Assembly (NCBI GenBank): GCA_030525875.1
Contig: JAUNDV010000006.1
Coordinates: 30,967 to 94,966, forward strand
DNA length: 64,000 nucleotides
DNA from: Eubacteriales bacterium
GTDB lineage: Bacteria > Bacillota > Clostridia > Lachnospirales > Lachnospiraceae
Reading direction: 5' to 3'
This document shows, one piece after another, positions 8,044 through 17,366 of the stretch. The position numbers were made by a program, and so were the translations under genes. The first letter of the stretch is position 1, and each line of letters starts with the position of its first letter. The notes beneath the pieces were generated by a model, which had not been told where the DNA came from, did not search any database, and saw nothing but the letters and a program-made list of their open reading frames with translations.

Positions 8044-8964
8044 ATGGTCTATTTCATGATAACACTTAAGCAGATAATTGAGCTGTTTTTTATTATTTTT
8101 CTTGGATATATTGCATTTAAAAAGAATATAGTTACAGAAGAATCTAAAAAATCATTTTCAGGAATACTTATCAATATAGTTGTACCGGCTGTAATAATAA
8201 ATTCATTTCAGTCCCAGCAGGATCTGTCAAAGCTTAAGTCATTACTTTTTGCCTTTTTCCTTGCTGTTTTTGTACATATATTTTTGATTATTTTATCGTC
8301 ACTGATTATAAGAAAAAGCAGCGGTCCAAATTATAAGCTGGAAAGAGTAGCCTGTATATATTCAAATGCCGGATTTATGGGAATACCTCTTTTATCAGCA
8401 CTATTTGGCGAGAATGGTGCGTTTTACGCTTCACTTTATGTTGTAGTATTTAATGTATTTCTATGGACCCAGGGCGTCTGGTCACTTACTGGATTTGCAG
8501 AAAAGGGTGATGGCTTTAAGGGGATAATAAAGAAACTTACAACTCCAACAATAATAAGTGTTATCTTTTCTTTTATACTCTATATTCTTCAGATCAGGCT
8601 TCCGGAGATGATATTGGAGCCTATAAGATATGTGGCAGATATGAATACTCCTTTTGCCATGCTTGTAACAGGTATTACCATTGCTTCAGCAGGAGTACAT
8701 GGAATATTTAATAAGAGGATAGGCTATATTGTATTTCTCAAGCAATTTATTTTGCCAGCAGCCCTTGTCTTTGTATTCAGACTTTTAGGCTTTGTGGATG
8801 AGACCTCAGTGTGTATTCTTGTTACAGCCATATGTCCATCAGCTGCAATGATACCTATGATGGCCTTGCAGTATGATCAGGATGAAAAGGCAGCTTCAGG
8901 CATATTTGTATTCAGTACACTCATAAGTCTGATATCAGTTCCTTTATTTATGTTATTTATATAA
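8044..8964 (+). CDS. AEC-family (auxin efflux carrier type) permease
   Basis: A 306-residue integral membrane protein with about ten transmembrane segments in two halves, typical of the AEC/MleP family of secondary carriers, whose bacterial members move malate, malonate or other organic acids. It starts 22 nt after the desulfurase, with CGGAG 8 nt upstream of the ATG, and may be read with the selenium operon. No substrate is evident and no selenium link is known for the family. A terminator follows. Confidence 0.85.
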   Translation: MVYFMITLKQIIELFFIIFLGYIAFKKNIVTEESKKSFSGILINIVVPAVIINSFQSQQDLSKLKSLLFAFFLAVFVHIFLIILSSLIIRKSSGPNYKLERVACIYSNAGFMGIPLLSALFGENGAFYASLYVVVFNVFLWTQGVWSLTGFAEKGDGFKGIIKKLTTPTIISVIFSFILYILQIRLPEMILEPIRYVADMNTPFAMLVTGITIASAGVHGIFNKRIGYIVFLKQFILPAALVFVFRLLGFVDETSVCILVTAICPSAAMIPMMALQYDQDEKAASGIFVFSTLISLISVPLFMLFI

Positions 8965-9037
8965 ATAGAATAGTATTTCTGAAAATGAATTTCGGGAAAA
9001 TTTCAGAAGAAAATAAAATATTTAAGATATAACGCAT

Positions 9038-9072
9038 AAAATAGCTTTCCTTGCAAGGAAAGTTATTTTATT
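9038..9072 (+). terminator. Intrinsic terminator before parE
   Basis: AAAATAGCTTTCCTT and AAGGAAAGTTATTTT form a long stem with one G-T pair around the loop GC, followed by ATTG. The stem is nearly symmetrical and could also act on the other strand. Confidence 0.7.
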
Positions 9073-9115
9073 GTATGATAAGGCGTAGTTTAAAAAGAAA
9101 GGTAGTTTGGAAAGA

Positions 9116-11044
9116 ATGGCAAAAAATCAGTATAATGCAGACAGCATCACAGTACTGGAGGGCTTGGAGCCTGTGCGTACAAGGCCGGGAATGTATATAG
9201 GAAGTGTAGGTCAGAAGGGTCTTAATCATCTTATATATGAAATTCTGGATAATGCAGTGGATGAGCATCTTGCAGGCTACTGTAATGAAATATGGGTTAC
9301 ACTTGAGGCTAACGGATCCTGTACTGTTAAGGATAACGGAAGAGGTCTTCCTGTAGATATGCATCAAAAGGGCGTTTCGGCAGAAAGAATAATTCTGTCC
9401 ACACTTCATGCAGGTGGTAAATTCGATGGAGAATCCTATAAAACGTCCGGAGGACTGCACGGAGTTGGATCTTCTGTAGTAAATGCCCTGTCAAAAGAAA
9501 TGACAGTCAAGGTGTTTAGAGATGGAAATATATATTTTGATTCCTATAGCAGAGGAATTCCTACAACTAAGCTTAATGATGGATTGTTACCAATAATAGG
9601 AAAAGAAAAAACAACAGGAACGGAAATTAATTTTACTCCTGATGATGAAATATTTGAAAGAACTGTATTTAAAGCAGACTGGATTAAGTCAAGACTTCAT
9701 GAGACAGCCTATTTAAATCCCGAGCTTAAGCTTAATTTTGAGGATAAGAGACCGGGAAGCGAAGAAAAGAAGGTTTACAGCGAGCCGGAAGGAATAAGAG
9801 CTTATGTTGAAGAGCTTAACAAGGGACAGGAAAAGGTAACTCCTTTAATATATTTTACAGATAGCTATGAAGGCTCAGAGGTTGAATGCTGTATTCAGTT
9901 TGTTGATGCCTTTGAGGAAAATATTCACGGATTTTGTAATAATATATTTACACAGGAGGGTGGAACCCACATAACAGGCTTCAAGACAAAGTTTACCCAG
10001 CTTGTAAATAATTATGCCAGACAGCTTTCTATTCTTAAGGAAAAAGATCAGAATTTTACAGGAGCAGATACTAGAAATGGTATGACCTGCGTTGTAGCAA
10101 TAAAATATCCAGATCCAATATTTGAAGGTCAGACAAAGACCAAGCTTGCTTCCCAGGATGCAGCACAGATAGTTGCAAATGTTACAGGGGAAAAGCTTGA
10201 GCATTATTTTGACAGAAATGTTGAAGTAATTAAGGCTATTATTTCCTGCGCAGAAAAATCTGCAAAGATAAGAAAACAGGAAGAAAAAGCTAAGACAAAT
10301 ATGCTTTCAAAGTCAAGATTTTCTTTTGATTCAAATGGAAAGCTTAAGGTTTGCACATCAAAGGAGCCTGAAAAGTGTGAGCTTTTCATTGTAGAGGGAG
10401 ATTCTGCCGGTGGCTCTGCTGGAAATGGAAGAGATAGAAGATATCAGGCGATTCTGCCTATCAGAGGTAAGATACTTAATGTAGAGAAGGCCTCTATAGA
10501 TAAGGTTCTTGCAAATGCAGAAATAAAAACCATGATAAATACCTTTGGTTGTGGATTTTCTGAAGGCTATGGCAATGATTTTGATATTTCAAAGCTTAGA
10601 TATAACAAGATAATATTGATGACAGATGCCGATGTAGATGGAAGTCATATCGATACACTTCTCCTGACATTTTTCTATAGATTCATGCCAGAGCTTATTT
10701 ATAATGGACATATATATGTATCAATGCCTCCGCTCTACCTGGTAACGCCTAAAAAGAAGGGGCAGAAACCTATGTATCTGTATGATGACAGGGAGCTTAT
10801 GAAATATCAGAAAAATCATGCGCCTAAAGAATTTGAACTTAAAAGATTTAAAGGTCTTGGAGAGATGGATCCTCCGGATCTCTGGGCTACAACTCTTGAT
10901 CCAGAGAGAAGAGTTTTAAAGCAGGTTGAGATAGAGGATGCAAGAATGGCATCAGAGGTTACCGAAATGCTTATGGGTTCAGAGGTTGCGCCTAGAAGAG
11001 ATTTTATATATACACATGCACATGAAGCTGAAATTGATACATGA
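9116..11044 (+). CDS. parE: Type IIA DNA topoisomerase subunit B (ParE/GyrB-like)
   Basis: ATPase subunit of a gyrase or topoisomerase IV-type enzyme that moves one duplex through another. The 642-residue protein has the GHKL ATPase domain (EILDNAVDEH, KDNGRGLPV, GGLHGVG), the transducer domain, and a TOPRIM domain with EGDSAGGSA, PIRGKILNVEKA and DADVDGSH. The C-terminal KRFKGLGEMDPPDLW segment is standard. The pair lies away from any dnaA-recF context and the partner has no GyrA box, so this is probably the second (topo IV-like) pair of Clostridia. ATG at 9116 is chosen; an in-frame TTG at 9107 is possible. The next gene starts 15 nt after the stop. Confidence 0.85.
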   Translation: MAKNQYNADSITVLEGLEPVRTRPGMYIGSVGQKGLNHLIYEILDNAVDEHLAGYCNEIWVTLEANGSCTVKDNGRGLPVDMHQKGVSAERIILSTLHAGGKFDGESYKTSGGLHGVGSSVVNALSKEMTVKVFRDGNIYFDSYSRGIPTTKLNDGLLPIIGKEKTTGTEINFTPDDEIFERTVFKADWIKSRLHETAYLNPELKLNFEDKRPGSEEKKVYSEPEGIRAYVEELNKGQEKVTPLIYFTDSYEGSEVECCIQFVDAFEENIHGFCNNIFTQEGGTHITGFKTKFTQLVNNYARQLSILKEKDQNFTGADTRNGMTCVVAIKYPDPIFEGQTKTKLASQDAAQIVANVTGEKLEHYFDRNVEVIKAIISCAEKSAKIRKQEEKAKTNMLSKSRFSFDSNGKLKVCTSKEPEKCELFIVEGDSAGGSAGNGRDRRYQAILPIRGKILNVEKASIDKVLANAEIKTMINTFGCGFSEGYGNDFDISKLRYNKIILMTDADVDGSHIDTLLLTFFYRFMPELIYNGHIYVSMPPLYLVTPKKKGQKPMYLYDDRELMKYQKNHAPKEFELKRFKGLGEMDPPDLWATTLDPERRVLKQVEIEDARMASEVTEMLMGSEVAPRRDFIYTHAHEAEIDT

Positions 11045-11059
11045 TAAAGGAGTTTGCAG

Positions 11060-13300
11060 ATGGCAGAAACAATACTGAAAACAGAATATTCCGAGGAAAT
11101 GCAAAAATCATATCTGGATTATTCCATGTCTGTTATTACATCAAGAGCCGTACCGGATATAAGGGATGGACTTAAGCCTGTTCAAAGACGACTCCTTTAT
11201 GATATGAATGATCTGCATGTAAACCATGATAAAAAGGAAATGAAATCAGCCAGAATAGCCGGAGACTGTATGGGACGTTTTCATCCTCATGGTGATTCAT
11301 CAATTTATGAAACCATGGTAGTTATGTCGCAGGCATTTAAGAAGTCAGTTCCGCTCGTAGATGGTAAAGGAAACTTCGGATCTATAGAGGGAGATTCAGC
11401 TGCAGCATACAGATATACTGAGGCTAAGCTTCAGGAATTTACAGATGAGGTTTTTTTAAGAGATATTGATAAGGCGGTAGAATATGTTCCGGCTTATACA
11501 AATACTGAAAATGAACCAGTGGTACTTCCAGTAAGAATACCTAATTTTCTGTTAAATGGTTCAGAAGGTATAGCAGTAGGTATGACGACATCAACACCAT
11601 GCCATAATCTTAAGGAGCTATGTGAGCTGTGCATAGCTTATGTAGATAATCCGTCAATGACAGTTGAGGAAATGCTTGAGATAATGCCGGGTCCTGATTT
11701 TCCTACAGGAGGCATAATAGCAAATAAGTCTGATCTTCCGGGCATTTACAAAACAGGAAGCGGAAAGCTTAAGATAAGAGGAAGATTTGAATATGAGCCT
11801 GTAAAGAAAAGGGGAGAAAAGGACAGACTTACTGTAACAGAGATCCCATATACCATGATAGGCGCAGGCATAGGTAAGTTTATGCAGGATACGGCTGAGC
11901 TTGCTGAATCAAAAAAACTTCCAGAGCTCATAGATATAGGAAATGCAAGCTCCGGAGATGGCGTTAGCATTTTCATGGAATTAAAGAAGGATTCCGATAT
12001 TGAAAAGATAAAAAATATTTTATACAAAAAGACCAGACTTGAAGATACCTTTGGTGTAAATATGCTGGCAATATGTGATGGAAGACCAGAAGTTATGGGA
12101 CTACCACGTATTCTTGAGGAGTGGCTTAAATTCCAGCATGGTATTATAGATAAAAAATACAAGGCTTTACTTTTAAAGGAAGAGGATCGCAGAGAGATTC
12201 AGGAGGGTCTTATAAGAGCCTGCAATATAATTGACGTTATTATTGCAGTAATCAGAGGTGCCAGGCTTAGAAAAGATGCAGAAAAATGTCTTATGACAGG
12301 AGATATCTCAGGTATAACATTTAAGGATAAGCAGTATGAAGAAGCGGCTAAGTTACTTGATTTTACCAAGAGACAGACAGATGCTATTCTTGATATGAAG
12401 CTGTACAGACTTATAGGACTTGAGATACTCGAGCTGGAAAAAGCATACAAAAAGACAGTTAAAGCCATAAAGGACTACAAAAAGCTTATAGCTGAGAAAA
12501 CTGCCAGAGATGAGCTTATCAAGGAAGATCTCAAAGCTATATCAGAAAAATATGGAACTCCTAGAAAGACACTTATTGAAGACTCAAAGGAGGCTCATTA
12601 TGATGAGCAGGCAATTGAGGAAGCACCTTGTGTATTTGTAATGGATAAGATGGGCTATTGCAAGCTTATGGATGTAGCTACATATGAAAGAAATATGGAG
12701 ACAGTAGATCTTGAAAACAGGTTTGTAATCAGATGTATGAATACAGACAAGATAATGATCTTTACGAATAAGGGTTATATGCATCAGGTAAAATGTCTTA
12801 ATATTCCTTTGAAGAAAATGAGAGATAAAGGTGTTCCTATAGATAATCTTACAAAATATGTGGCAAGCGAAGAAGAAATTATCTTCATAGATGCATTTGA
12901 TAATCTCAAGAATAAAAATCTGGCCTTCCTGACAGAGAGCGGATATGTAAAGCAGGTTCCAATAGAGGAATTTGATACAAATAACCGGATGGTATCTGCA
13001 ACAAAGCTTGAGGATGGAGATTATGTATCTGCTATTGAGATTATTGAGGAAATAGCGCAAAATACCATTGCTATATGGACTGACAACGGCTACTTCCTTA
13101 GATTTGCACTTGATGATATTCCTGTTTTGAAAAAGGCTACAAAGGGAGTTAAGGGAATAAAGCTTGGAAAAAATGCTAAGGCTATAGGTATAAAGCTTGT
13201 AGCAGGAGATCCGGTAGTTAAGTTCAAAAATAAAGAAATTCACCTTCACGCCTTAAAGACAGGAGTAAGAGGTTCACAAGGAACAAAGCAGAGGCTCTAA
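11060..13300 (+). CDS. parC: Type IIA DNA topoisomerase subunit A (ParC/GyrA-like)
   Basis: DNA-cleaving subunit partnering the preceding gene. The 746-residue protein has the winged-helix cleavage domain with IRDGLKPVQRR, the quinolone region GRFHPHGDSSIYE (Ser and Glu at the resistance-determining positions, so not an obvious resistant allele), and the catalytic Tyr in YRYTEAKL. The C-terminal beta-pinwheel is present, but I see no GyrA-box (QRRGGKG-like) motif, which argues for decatenation/relaxation rather than gyrase activity. The ATG at 11060 has AAAGGAG 7 nt upstream. topB starts directly after the stop codon. Confidence 0.87.
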   Translation: MAETILKTEYSEEMQKSYLDYSMSVITSRAVPDIRDGLKPVQRRLLYDMNDLHVNHDKKEMKSARIAGDCMGRFHPHGDSSIYETMVVMSQAFKKSVPLVDGKGNFGSIEGDSAAAYRYTEAKLQEFTDEVFLRDIDKAVEYVPAYTNTENEPVVLPVRIPNFLLNGSEGIAVGMTTSTPCHNLKELCELCIAYVDNPSMTVEEMLEIMPGPDFPTGGIIANKSDLPGIYKTGSGKLKIRGRFEYEPVKKRGEKDRLTVTEIPYTMIGAGIGKFMQDTAELAESKKLPELIDIGNASSGDGVSIFMELKKDSDIEKIKNILYKKTRLEDTFGVNMLAICDGRPEVMGLPRILEEWLKFQHGIIDKKYKALLLKEEDRREIQEGLIRACNIIDVIIAVIRGARLRKDAEKCLMTGDISGITFKDKQYEEAAKLLDFTKRQTDAILDMKLYRLIGLEILELEKAYKKTVKAIKDYKKLIAEKTARDELIKEDLKAISEKYGTPRKTLIEDSKEAHYDEQAIEEAPCVFVMDKMGYCKLMDVATYERNMETVDLENRFVIRCMNTDKIMIFTNKGYMHQVKCLNIPLKKMRDKGVPIDNLTKYVASEEEIIFIDAFDNLKNKNLAFLTESGYVKQVPIEEFDTNNRMVSATKLEDGDYVSAIEIIEEIAQNTIAIWTDNGYFLRFALDDIPVLKKATKGVKGIKLGKNAKAIGIKLVAGDPVVKFKNKEIHLHALKTGVRGSQGTKQRL

Positions 13301-15310
13301 ATGGGAAAAAATTTATTTATATCTGAAAAACCGTCTGTTGCGGCAGAATTTGCCAAAGCACTTAAGATAAACGGTGGAAGAAAAAATGGATATATAGAAA
13401 ATGAAAAATATATAGTGACCTGGTGTGTAGGACACCTGGTCACTATGTCATATCCTGAGATATATGATCAAAAATACAAAAAATGGAATATGGAAGATCT
13501 GCCGTTTATACCTGATAGCTTTAAGTATGAAATCGTAAAATCAGTAAAGCAGCAGTTTGATATAGTTGCTTCTCTTTTAAACAGAGAGGATGTAGAAAAA
13601 ATATATGTATGCACTGACTCAGGAAGGGAAGGAGAGTATATATACAGACTTGTTGAGCAGGAAGCGGGTGTAAAAGATAAGTTAAGATACAGAGTCTGGA
13701 TAGATTCCCAGACAGAGGAGGAAATACTTAGAGGTATAAAGGAAGCAAAACCAGAAAGTGAATATGATAATCTTGCGGCTTCTGCATTTTTAAGAGCAAA
13801 GGAAGATTATCTTATGGGTATAAATTTCTCCAGAGTTTTAACCCTGAAGTACGGCTTTTCAGTAAGCAATATTTTGAATTCCTTTGACAAAGACAGAGAG
13901 AATCAAAAAAATAAGCCAGCTGTCATTTCAGTTGGAAGAGTTATGACCTGTGTGCTCGGAATGGTGGTAAGAAGGGAAAGGGAAATCAAGTCCTTTGTAA
14001 AGACAAGCTTTTATAAAGTAAGTGCAAAGGCATATCCTGCTGGACTTGAAAGCTTCTTTAATGCTGAATGGAAGGTCTGCGAGACCTCAGCCTATGCTAA
14101 TTCTCCAAAGTTATATAAGGAAAATGGCTTTAAGAAGAAAGAGGATGCAGAGGCACTTATAAATAGACTTTCCGGGGCAGCGGTAGTAAAGGAAATCTCT
14201 AAAAAGAAGGAGATAAAGAATCCGCCTCTTTTGTATAATCTTGCTGAATTACAAAATGACTGTTCAAAGCTTTTCAAGATAGATCCTGATACAACACTCA
14301 GAATCGTGCAGGAATTATATGAGAAAAAACTCACTACCTATCCAAGAACGGATGCAAGAGTTTTATCTACTGCTGTTGCAAAGGAGATATATAAAAATAT
14401 ATCAGGTGTAAAAAATTATCCGCCACTTTCGGATTTTGCACAGTCTATTTTAGACTCAGGCTCATATAAAAATATTGCAAAAACAAAATATGTAAATGAT
14501 AAGCTGATAACTGACCATTATGCTATAATACCAACAGGACAGGGATTGCAAAATCTTGCAAGAATGAACCAGGTAAATCAAGAGGTATACAAGCTGATAG
14601 TAAGAAGGTTTTTAAGCATTTTCTTTCCGGCAGCAGAGTATAGGAAAATATCCATTATTCTTGAGACAAAGGAAAAAGAACAATTTACATCCAGCATAAA
14701 GGTACTTATAAAGGAAGGGTATCTTACAGTAGCAGCTCCTTCACAAAATCAGACCAAAAACGATGATACAGGCGAGACCACGGAGCAAAACACTTCCTAT
14801 GATTCAAAAATACTTGATAGTCTAAAAAAAGGCAGTGAAGTTTATTTAAAGGATATAGCTGTTAAAGAGGGAGAAACCTCTCCGCCAAAGCGCTATACTT
14901 CAGGTTCTATAATCCTTGCTATGGAAAATGCTGGGCAGCTTATTGAGGATGAGGAGCTTAGGGCCCAGATAAAGGGCTCGGGTATAGGAACCTCAGCGAC
15001 CAGAGCGGAAATACTAAAGAAGCTTTTTAACATAAATTATTTAAAGCTTAATTCAAAAACACAGGTAATTACACCTACTCTCCTCGGAGAACTTATAAAT
15101 GATGTAACCTATGCCTCTATAAGACAGCTTCTAAATCCTGAACTTACGGCAAGCTGGGAAAAAGGACTTACATACGTTGCAGAAGGCAGTGTAAGCGAAG
15201 AGGAGTATATGCAAAAGCTAAGAGACTTTGTTGGAGGAAGGACACTCAATGTGAAAAAAGCATTGAACTCTTATCAGATGGAACAATATTTAAGGAGCAT
15301 AAAAAGATGA
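13301..15310 (+). CDS. topB: DNA topoisomerase III (type IA)
   Basis: Single-strand-passing topoisomerase that resolves recombination and replication intermediates. The 669-residue protein begins with the TOPRIM segment FISEKPSVAAEFAK. The acidic TOPRIM triad region is CTDSGREGEYIYR, and the catalytic tyrosine is Tyr347 in TTYPRTDAR. IKGSGIGTSATRAEIL is the conserved C-terminal core motif. It begins at the base after the parC stop, so three topoisomerase genes are stacked in one unit. No C-terminal zinc fingers are seen, as usual for TopB. Confidence 0.93.
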   Translation: MGKNLFISEKPSVAAEFAKALKINGGRKNGYIENEKYIVTWCVGHLVTMSYPEIYDQKYKKWNMEDLPFIPDSFKYEIVKSVKQQFDIVASLLNREDVEKIYVCTDSGREGEYIYRLVEQEAGVKDKLRYRVWIDSQTEEEILRGIKEAKPESEYDNLAASAFLRAKEDYLMGINFSRVLTLKYGFSVSNILNSFDKDRENQKNKPAVISVGRVMTCVLGMVVRREREIKSFVKTSFYKVSAKAYPAGLESFFNAEWKVCETSAYANSPKLYKENGFKKKEDAEALINRLSGAAVVKEISKKKEIKNPPLLYNLAELQNDCSKLFKIDPDTTLRIVQELYEKKLTTYPRTDARVLSTAVAKEIYKNISGVKNYPPLSDFAQSILDSGSYKNIAKTKYVNDKLITDHYAIIPTGQGLQNLARMNQVNQEVYKLIVRRFLSIFFPAAEYRKISIILETKEKEQFTSSIKVLIKEGYLTVAAPSQNQTKNDDTGETTEQNTSYDSKILDSLKKGSEVYLKDIAVKEGETSPPKRYTSGSIILAMENAGQLIEDEELRAQIKGSGIGTSATRAEILKKLFNINYLKLNSKTQVITPTLLGELINDVTYASIRQLLNPELTASWEKGLTYVAEGSVSEEEYMQKLRDFVGGRTLNVKKALNSYQMEQYLRSIKR

Positions 15311-15978
15311 AAAAGGAAAATGCACTAATAAAAGATAACTATGATTTAAGCCATAGCATGGCAGTAGAGCTGTTAAGTGCTTTTGATTATCCATGGGAGG
15401 CACTTTCACATATTTCTGAGTTTATCATTGAGCTTGGAAAAAAGCTTCCAAAGGATGAGTATAAGCTCTTATCTGAAAATGTCTGGGTTCACAATACAGC
15501 TACCATTTTCCCATCAGCATACATAAAAGGACCTTGTATAATAGGTGCTGAAACAGAGGTAAGGCATTGTGCTTTTATAAGAGGTTCAGCACTTATAGGT
15601 TCAAAATGTGTTGTAGGCAATTCAACAGAATTAAAAAATGTAATTCTTTTTGATAATGTTCAGGTTCCACATTATAATTATGTAGGAGATTCAATATTGG
15701 GATACAAGGCTCATATGGGAGCGGGAAGTATAACCTCAAATGTGAAATCAGACAAATGTCTTGTAAAGGTTCATTTTGAAGATGGAGACTGTGAAACCGG
15801 ATTAAAGAAATTTGGTGCAATGATTGGCGATAAGGTAGAAGTTGGCTGCGGCTCTGTATTAAATCCGGGAACTGTAGTAGGAAAAAATAGCAATATTTAT
15901 CCTCTTTCAAGTGTAAGAAAGGCTGTAGATGCGGATTCAATATATAAAAATGAAAATGAAATAGTAGTTAAAAAATAA
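15307..15978 (+). CDS. Left-handed beta-helix acyltransferase / GlmU-like protein
   Basis: This 223-residue protein has an N-terminal helical segment and then hexapeptide repeats of a left-handed beta-helix (IKGPCIIGAETEVRHCAFIRGS, VVGNSTELKN, HMGAGSITSN, VGCGSVLNPGT, VGKNSNIYPL). It resembles the acetyltransferase half of GlmU without a pyrophosphorylase domain and could acetylate a sugar-phosphate or serve as a related nucleotidyltransferase-associated protein. The exact substrate is not visible. It overlaps topB by 4 nt (ATGA), so translation is coupled, though no functional link is evident. Confidence 0.78.
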   Translation: MKKENALIKDNYDLSHSMAVELLSAFDYPWEALSHISEFIIELGKKLPKDEYKLLSENVWVHNTATIFPSAYIKGPCIIGAETEVRHCAFIRGSALIGSKCVVGNSTELKNVILFDNVQVPHYNYVGDSILGYKAHMGAGSITSNVKSDKCLVKVHFEDGDCETGLKKFGAMIGDKVEVGCGSVLNPGTVVGKNSNIYPLSSVRKAVDADSIYKNENEIVVKK

Positions 15979-15993
15979 ATATATTTTTTTTTC

Positions 15994-16022
15994 TTGTACA
16001 ATCTGGAATACAGAATTATAAT
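15994..16022 (+). promoter_or_regulatory. Sigma-A promoter for upp
   Basis: TTGTAC at 15994-15999, 17 nt, then the consensus TATAAT at 16017-16022. The ATG of upp follows 31 nt later, with AGGAATAGGAG as ribosome site. Confidence 0.8.
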
Positions 16023-16053
16023 AAAAGCATAAAATAAGGAATAGGAGACCGAT

Positions 16054-16695
16054 ATGAAACAATTATATGAAAATGTATTCGAATGCACACATCCGCTTAT
16101 TCAGCATAAGATAACAATGCTTAGAAATAAAGATACAGGTACTAATGAATTTAGAAGCATAGTAGAGGAGATTGCAATGCTTATGGGCTTTGAAGCTCTT
16201 CAGGATCTCCCTACTGAGGATATAGAGGTGGAGACACCTATTGAAAAGTGCATGAGCCCTGTTATTGCAGGAAGAAAGCTTGCTGTAGTTCCTATATTAA
16301 GAGCTGGCCTTGGTATGGTTCCGGGTATACTTGCACTTACTCCATCAGCAAAGGTTGGACATATTGGAATGTATAGAGATGAGGAAACCTTTGAGCCTCA
16401 TGAGTATTTCTGTAAGCTTCCTAGACCTATAGAGGAGAGAATCATAGTTGTAACAGACCCTATGCTTGCTACAGGCGGATCAGCTATAGATGCAATTTCC
16501 CAGATAAAGAAGCATGGAGGAAAGAGAATTAAGTTCCTTTCTATCATTGCAGCACCAGCCGGTATAGAAAAGCTTCATAGTGTACATCCTGATGTAGAGG
16601 TCTATATCGGACATGTGGACAGATGCTTAAACGAATCTGCATATATCTGTCCTGGACTTGGAGATGCAGGCGACAGGATATTTGGTACAAAGTAA
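16054..16695 (+). CDS. upp: Uracil phosphoribosyltransferase
   Basis: Salvages uracil: uracil + PRPP gives UMP + PPi. The 213-residue product has the N-terminal [22 protein letters not shown] signature, the PRPP-binding loop [13 protein letters not shown] and the C-terminal uracil-binding [12 protein letters not shown]. Monocistronic, with its own consensus promoter; a long hairpin follows at 16719-16795. No pyrimidine attenuator is evident in the short leader. Confidence 0.97.
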   Translation: MKQLYENVFECTHPLIQHKITMLRNKDTGTNEFRSIVEEIAMLMGFEALQDLPTEDIEVETPIEKCMSPVIAGRKLAVVPILRAGLGMVPGILALTPSAKVGHIGMYRDEETFEPHEYFCKLPRPIEERIIVVTDPMLATGGSAIDAISQIKKHGGKRIKFLSIIAAPAGIEKLHSVHPDVEVYIGHVDRCLNESAYICPGLGDAGDRIFGTK

Positions 16696-16718
16696 TAAAT
16701 AAAAATTTATAACAAAAC

Positions 16719-16795
16719 AGCCTCCTTAAATTTTAAATATATCCTTCTTTATAGATTCTAGTATCAAAAGGGAGATATCAGGATTTAAGGAGGCT
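16719..16795. terminator. Long imperfect hairpin downstream of upp
   Basis: AGCCTCCTTAAAT (16719-16731) is a perfect 13-bp inverted repeat of ATTTAAGGAGGCT (16783-16795), with a 51-nt interior that can partly pair further (ATATATCC with GGGAGATAT). The plus strand lacks a clean U-run after the stem (AAAAATTTG follows), and the minus strand has TGTTTTGTT. It probably ends convergent transcription from upp and the tRNA. Confidence 0.5.
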
Positions 16796-16805
16796 AAAAA
16801 TTTGC

Positions 16806-16833
16806 ACAAAAAAAGGTACTACCAGAGTACCTT
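16806..16833 (-). terminator. Intrinsic terminator of tRNA-Leu
   Basis: On the minus strand AAGGTACT pairs with AGTACCTT (plus 16826-16833 and 16813-16820) around a 5-nt loop and is followed by seven T. It begins 7 nt past the tRNA 3' end. Confidence 0.9.
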
Positions 16834-16840
16834 GATATAA

Positions 16841-16920
16841 TGCCACTGATGGGACTCGAACCCATATGGTTTCCCGTACGATTTTGAGTCGTATGCGTCT
16901 GCCAGTTCCGCCACAGTGGC
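16841..16920 (-). tRNA. tRNA-Leu (anticodon CAA)
   Basis: The minus strand folds as a class II tRNA: acceptor GCCACTG/CAGTGGC with discriminator A, D-arm around GCGGAACTGGCAGAC, anticodon stem TACGA/TCGTA with loop CTCAAAA (anticodon CAA, reading UUG), a variable arm, and T-arm ATGGG-TTCGAGT-CCCAT. The 3' CCA is not encoded. A terminator follows immediately. Confidence 0.95.
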
Positions 16921-16986
16921 AACGTTTAATTTATACCATATAATTAAAAAAATTACAACGAAAAAATTACAAGCATTAATAACAAC

Positions 16987-17015
16987 TTGCAAATAGATGA
17001 GCTAAAATGTAAAAT
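16987..17015 (+). promoter_or_regulatory. Promoter for anti-sigma-like gene, near-leaderless
   Basis: TTGCAA at 16987-16992, 17 nt, TAAAAT at 17010-17015. The start codon of the next gene is at 17023, only 7 nt after the -10 box, and no Shine-Dalgarno sequence fits between, so the transcript should begin at or next to the AUG. Confidence 0.6.
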
Positions 17016-17022
17016 ATAACTT

Positions 17023-17364
17023 ATGGATTGTATTAGTTTCAGAAAACATGTAAATGATTATATTGAGGATAAGCTTGATGACGAACAGCTTTGCGAGTTT
17101 CTTCATCATTTAGAGTCATGCAAAAATTGCAGAGATGAACTTGAGATAAATTATATAGTGGTAGAGGGTGTAAGGATCCTTGACGAAAAAAGAAGCGATT
17201 ACAATCTTTCTAAGGCTTATGACAATATGATAGCCTCAGCAAATAAGTACATAAAGATGAAGCGTCGCCTGTTATTATTTGAATATATAATAGACACTTT
17301 GAAATTTTGGACGATGGTTACGCTTATTTTTTTATTTATTAGAATTTTATTATATGGAGTTTGA
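17023..17364 (+). CDS. Zinc-finger anti-sigma-factor-like membrane protein
   Basis: A 113-residue protein with an N-terminal zf-HC2 domain: MDCISFRKHVNDYIED, then FLHHLESCKNC, giving the H-x3-C-x2-C zinc site near residues 29-36. One transmembrane helix lies near the C-terminus (about 90-110). Proteins of this design usually hold an ECF sigma factor at the membrane or sense redox state, but no sigma gene is adjacent. The polA start is 2 nt after its stop, so they may be co-transcribed. It lacks a ribosome site and may be translated from a leaderless message. Confidence 0.75.
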   Translation: MDCISFRKHVNDYIEDKLDDEQLCEFLHHLESCKNCRDELEINYIVVEGVRILDEKRSDYNLSKAYDNMIASANKYIKMKRRLLLFEYIIDTLKFWTMVTLIFLFIRILLYGV

Positions 17365-17366
17365 TA

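Larger units (their letters stand above)
16696..17022. other. Intergenic stretch: hairpin, tRNA terminator, tRNA-Leu, promoter
   Basis: No protein gene is supported in this 327-base stretch. From left to right it holds a long imperfect hairpin after upp (16719-16795), the minus-strand tRNA-Leu terminator (16806-16833), tRNA-Leu (16841-16920), and the promoter TTGCAA-N17-TAAAAT (16987-17015) facing the gene at 17023. Confidence 0.8.

Noticed and set aside
12584-13249. 221-codon minus-strand open frame inside parC
   Set aside because: It is antisense to the conserved C-terminal domain of parC, Cys/Ile/Tyr-rich, and has no supporting ribosome site or family match.
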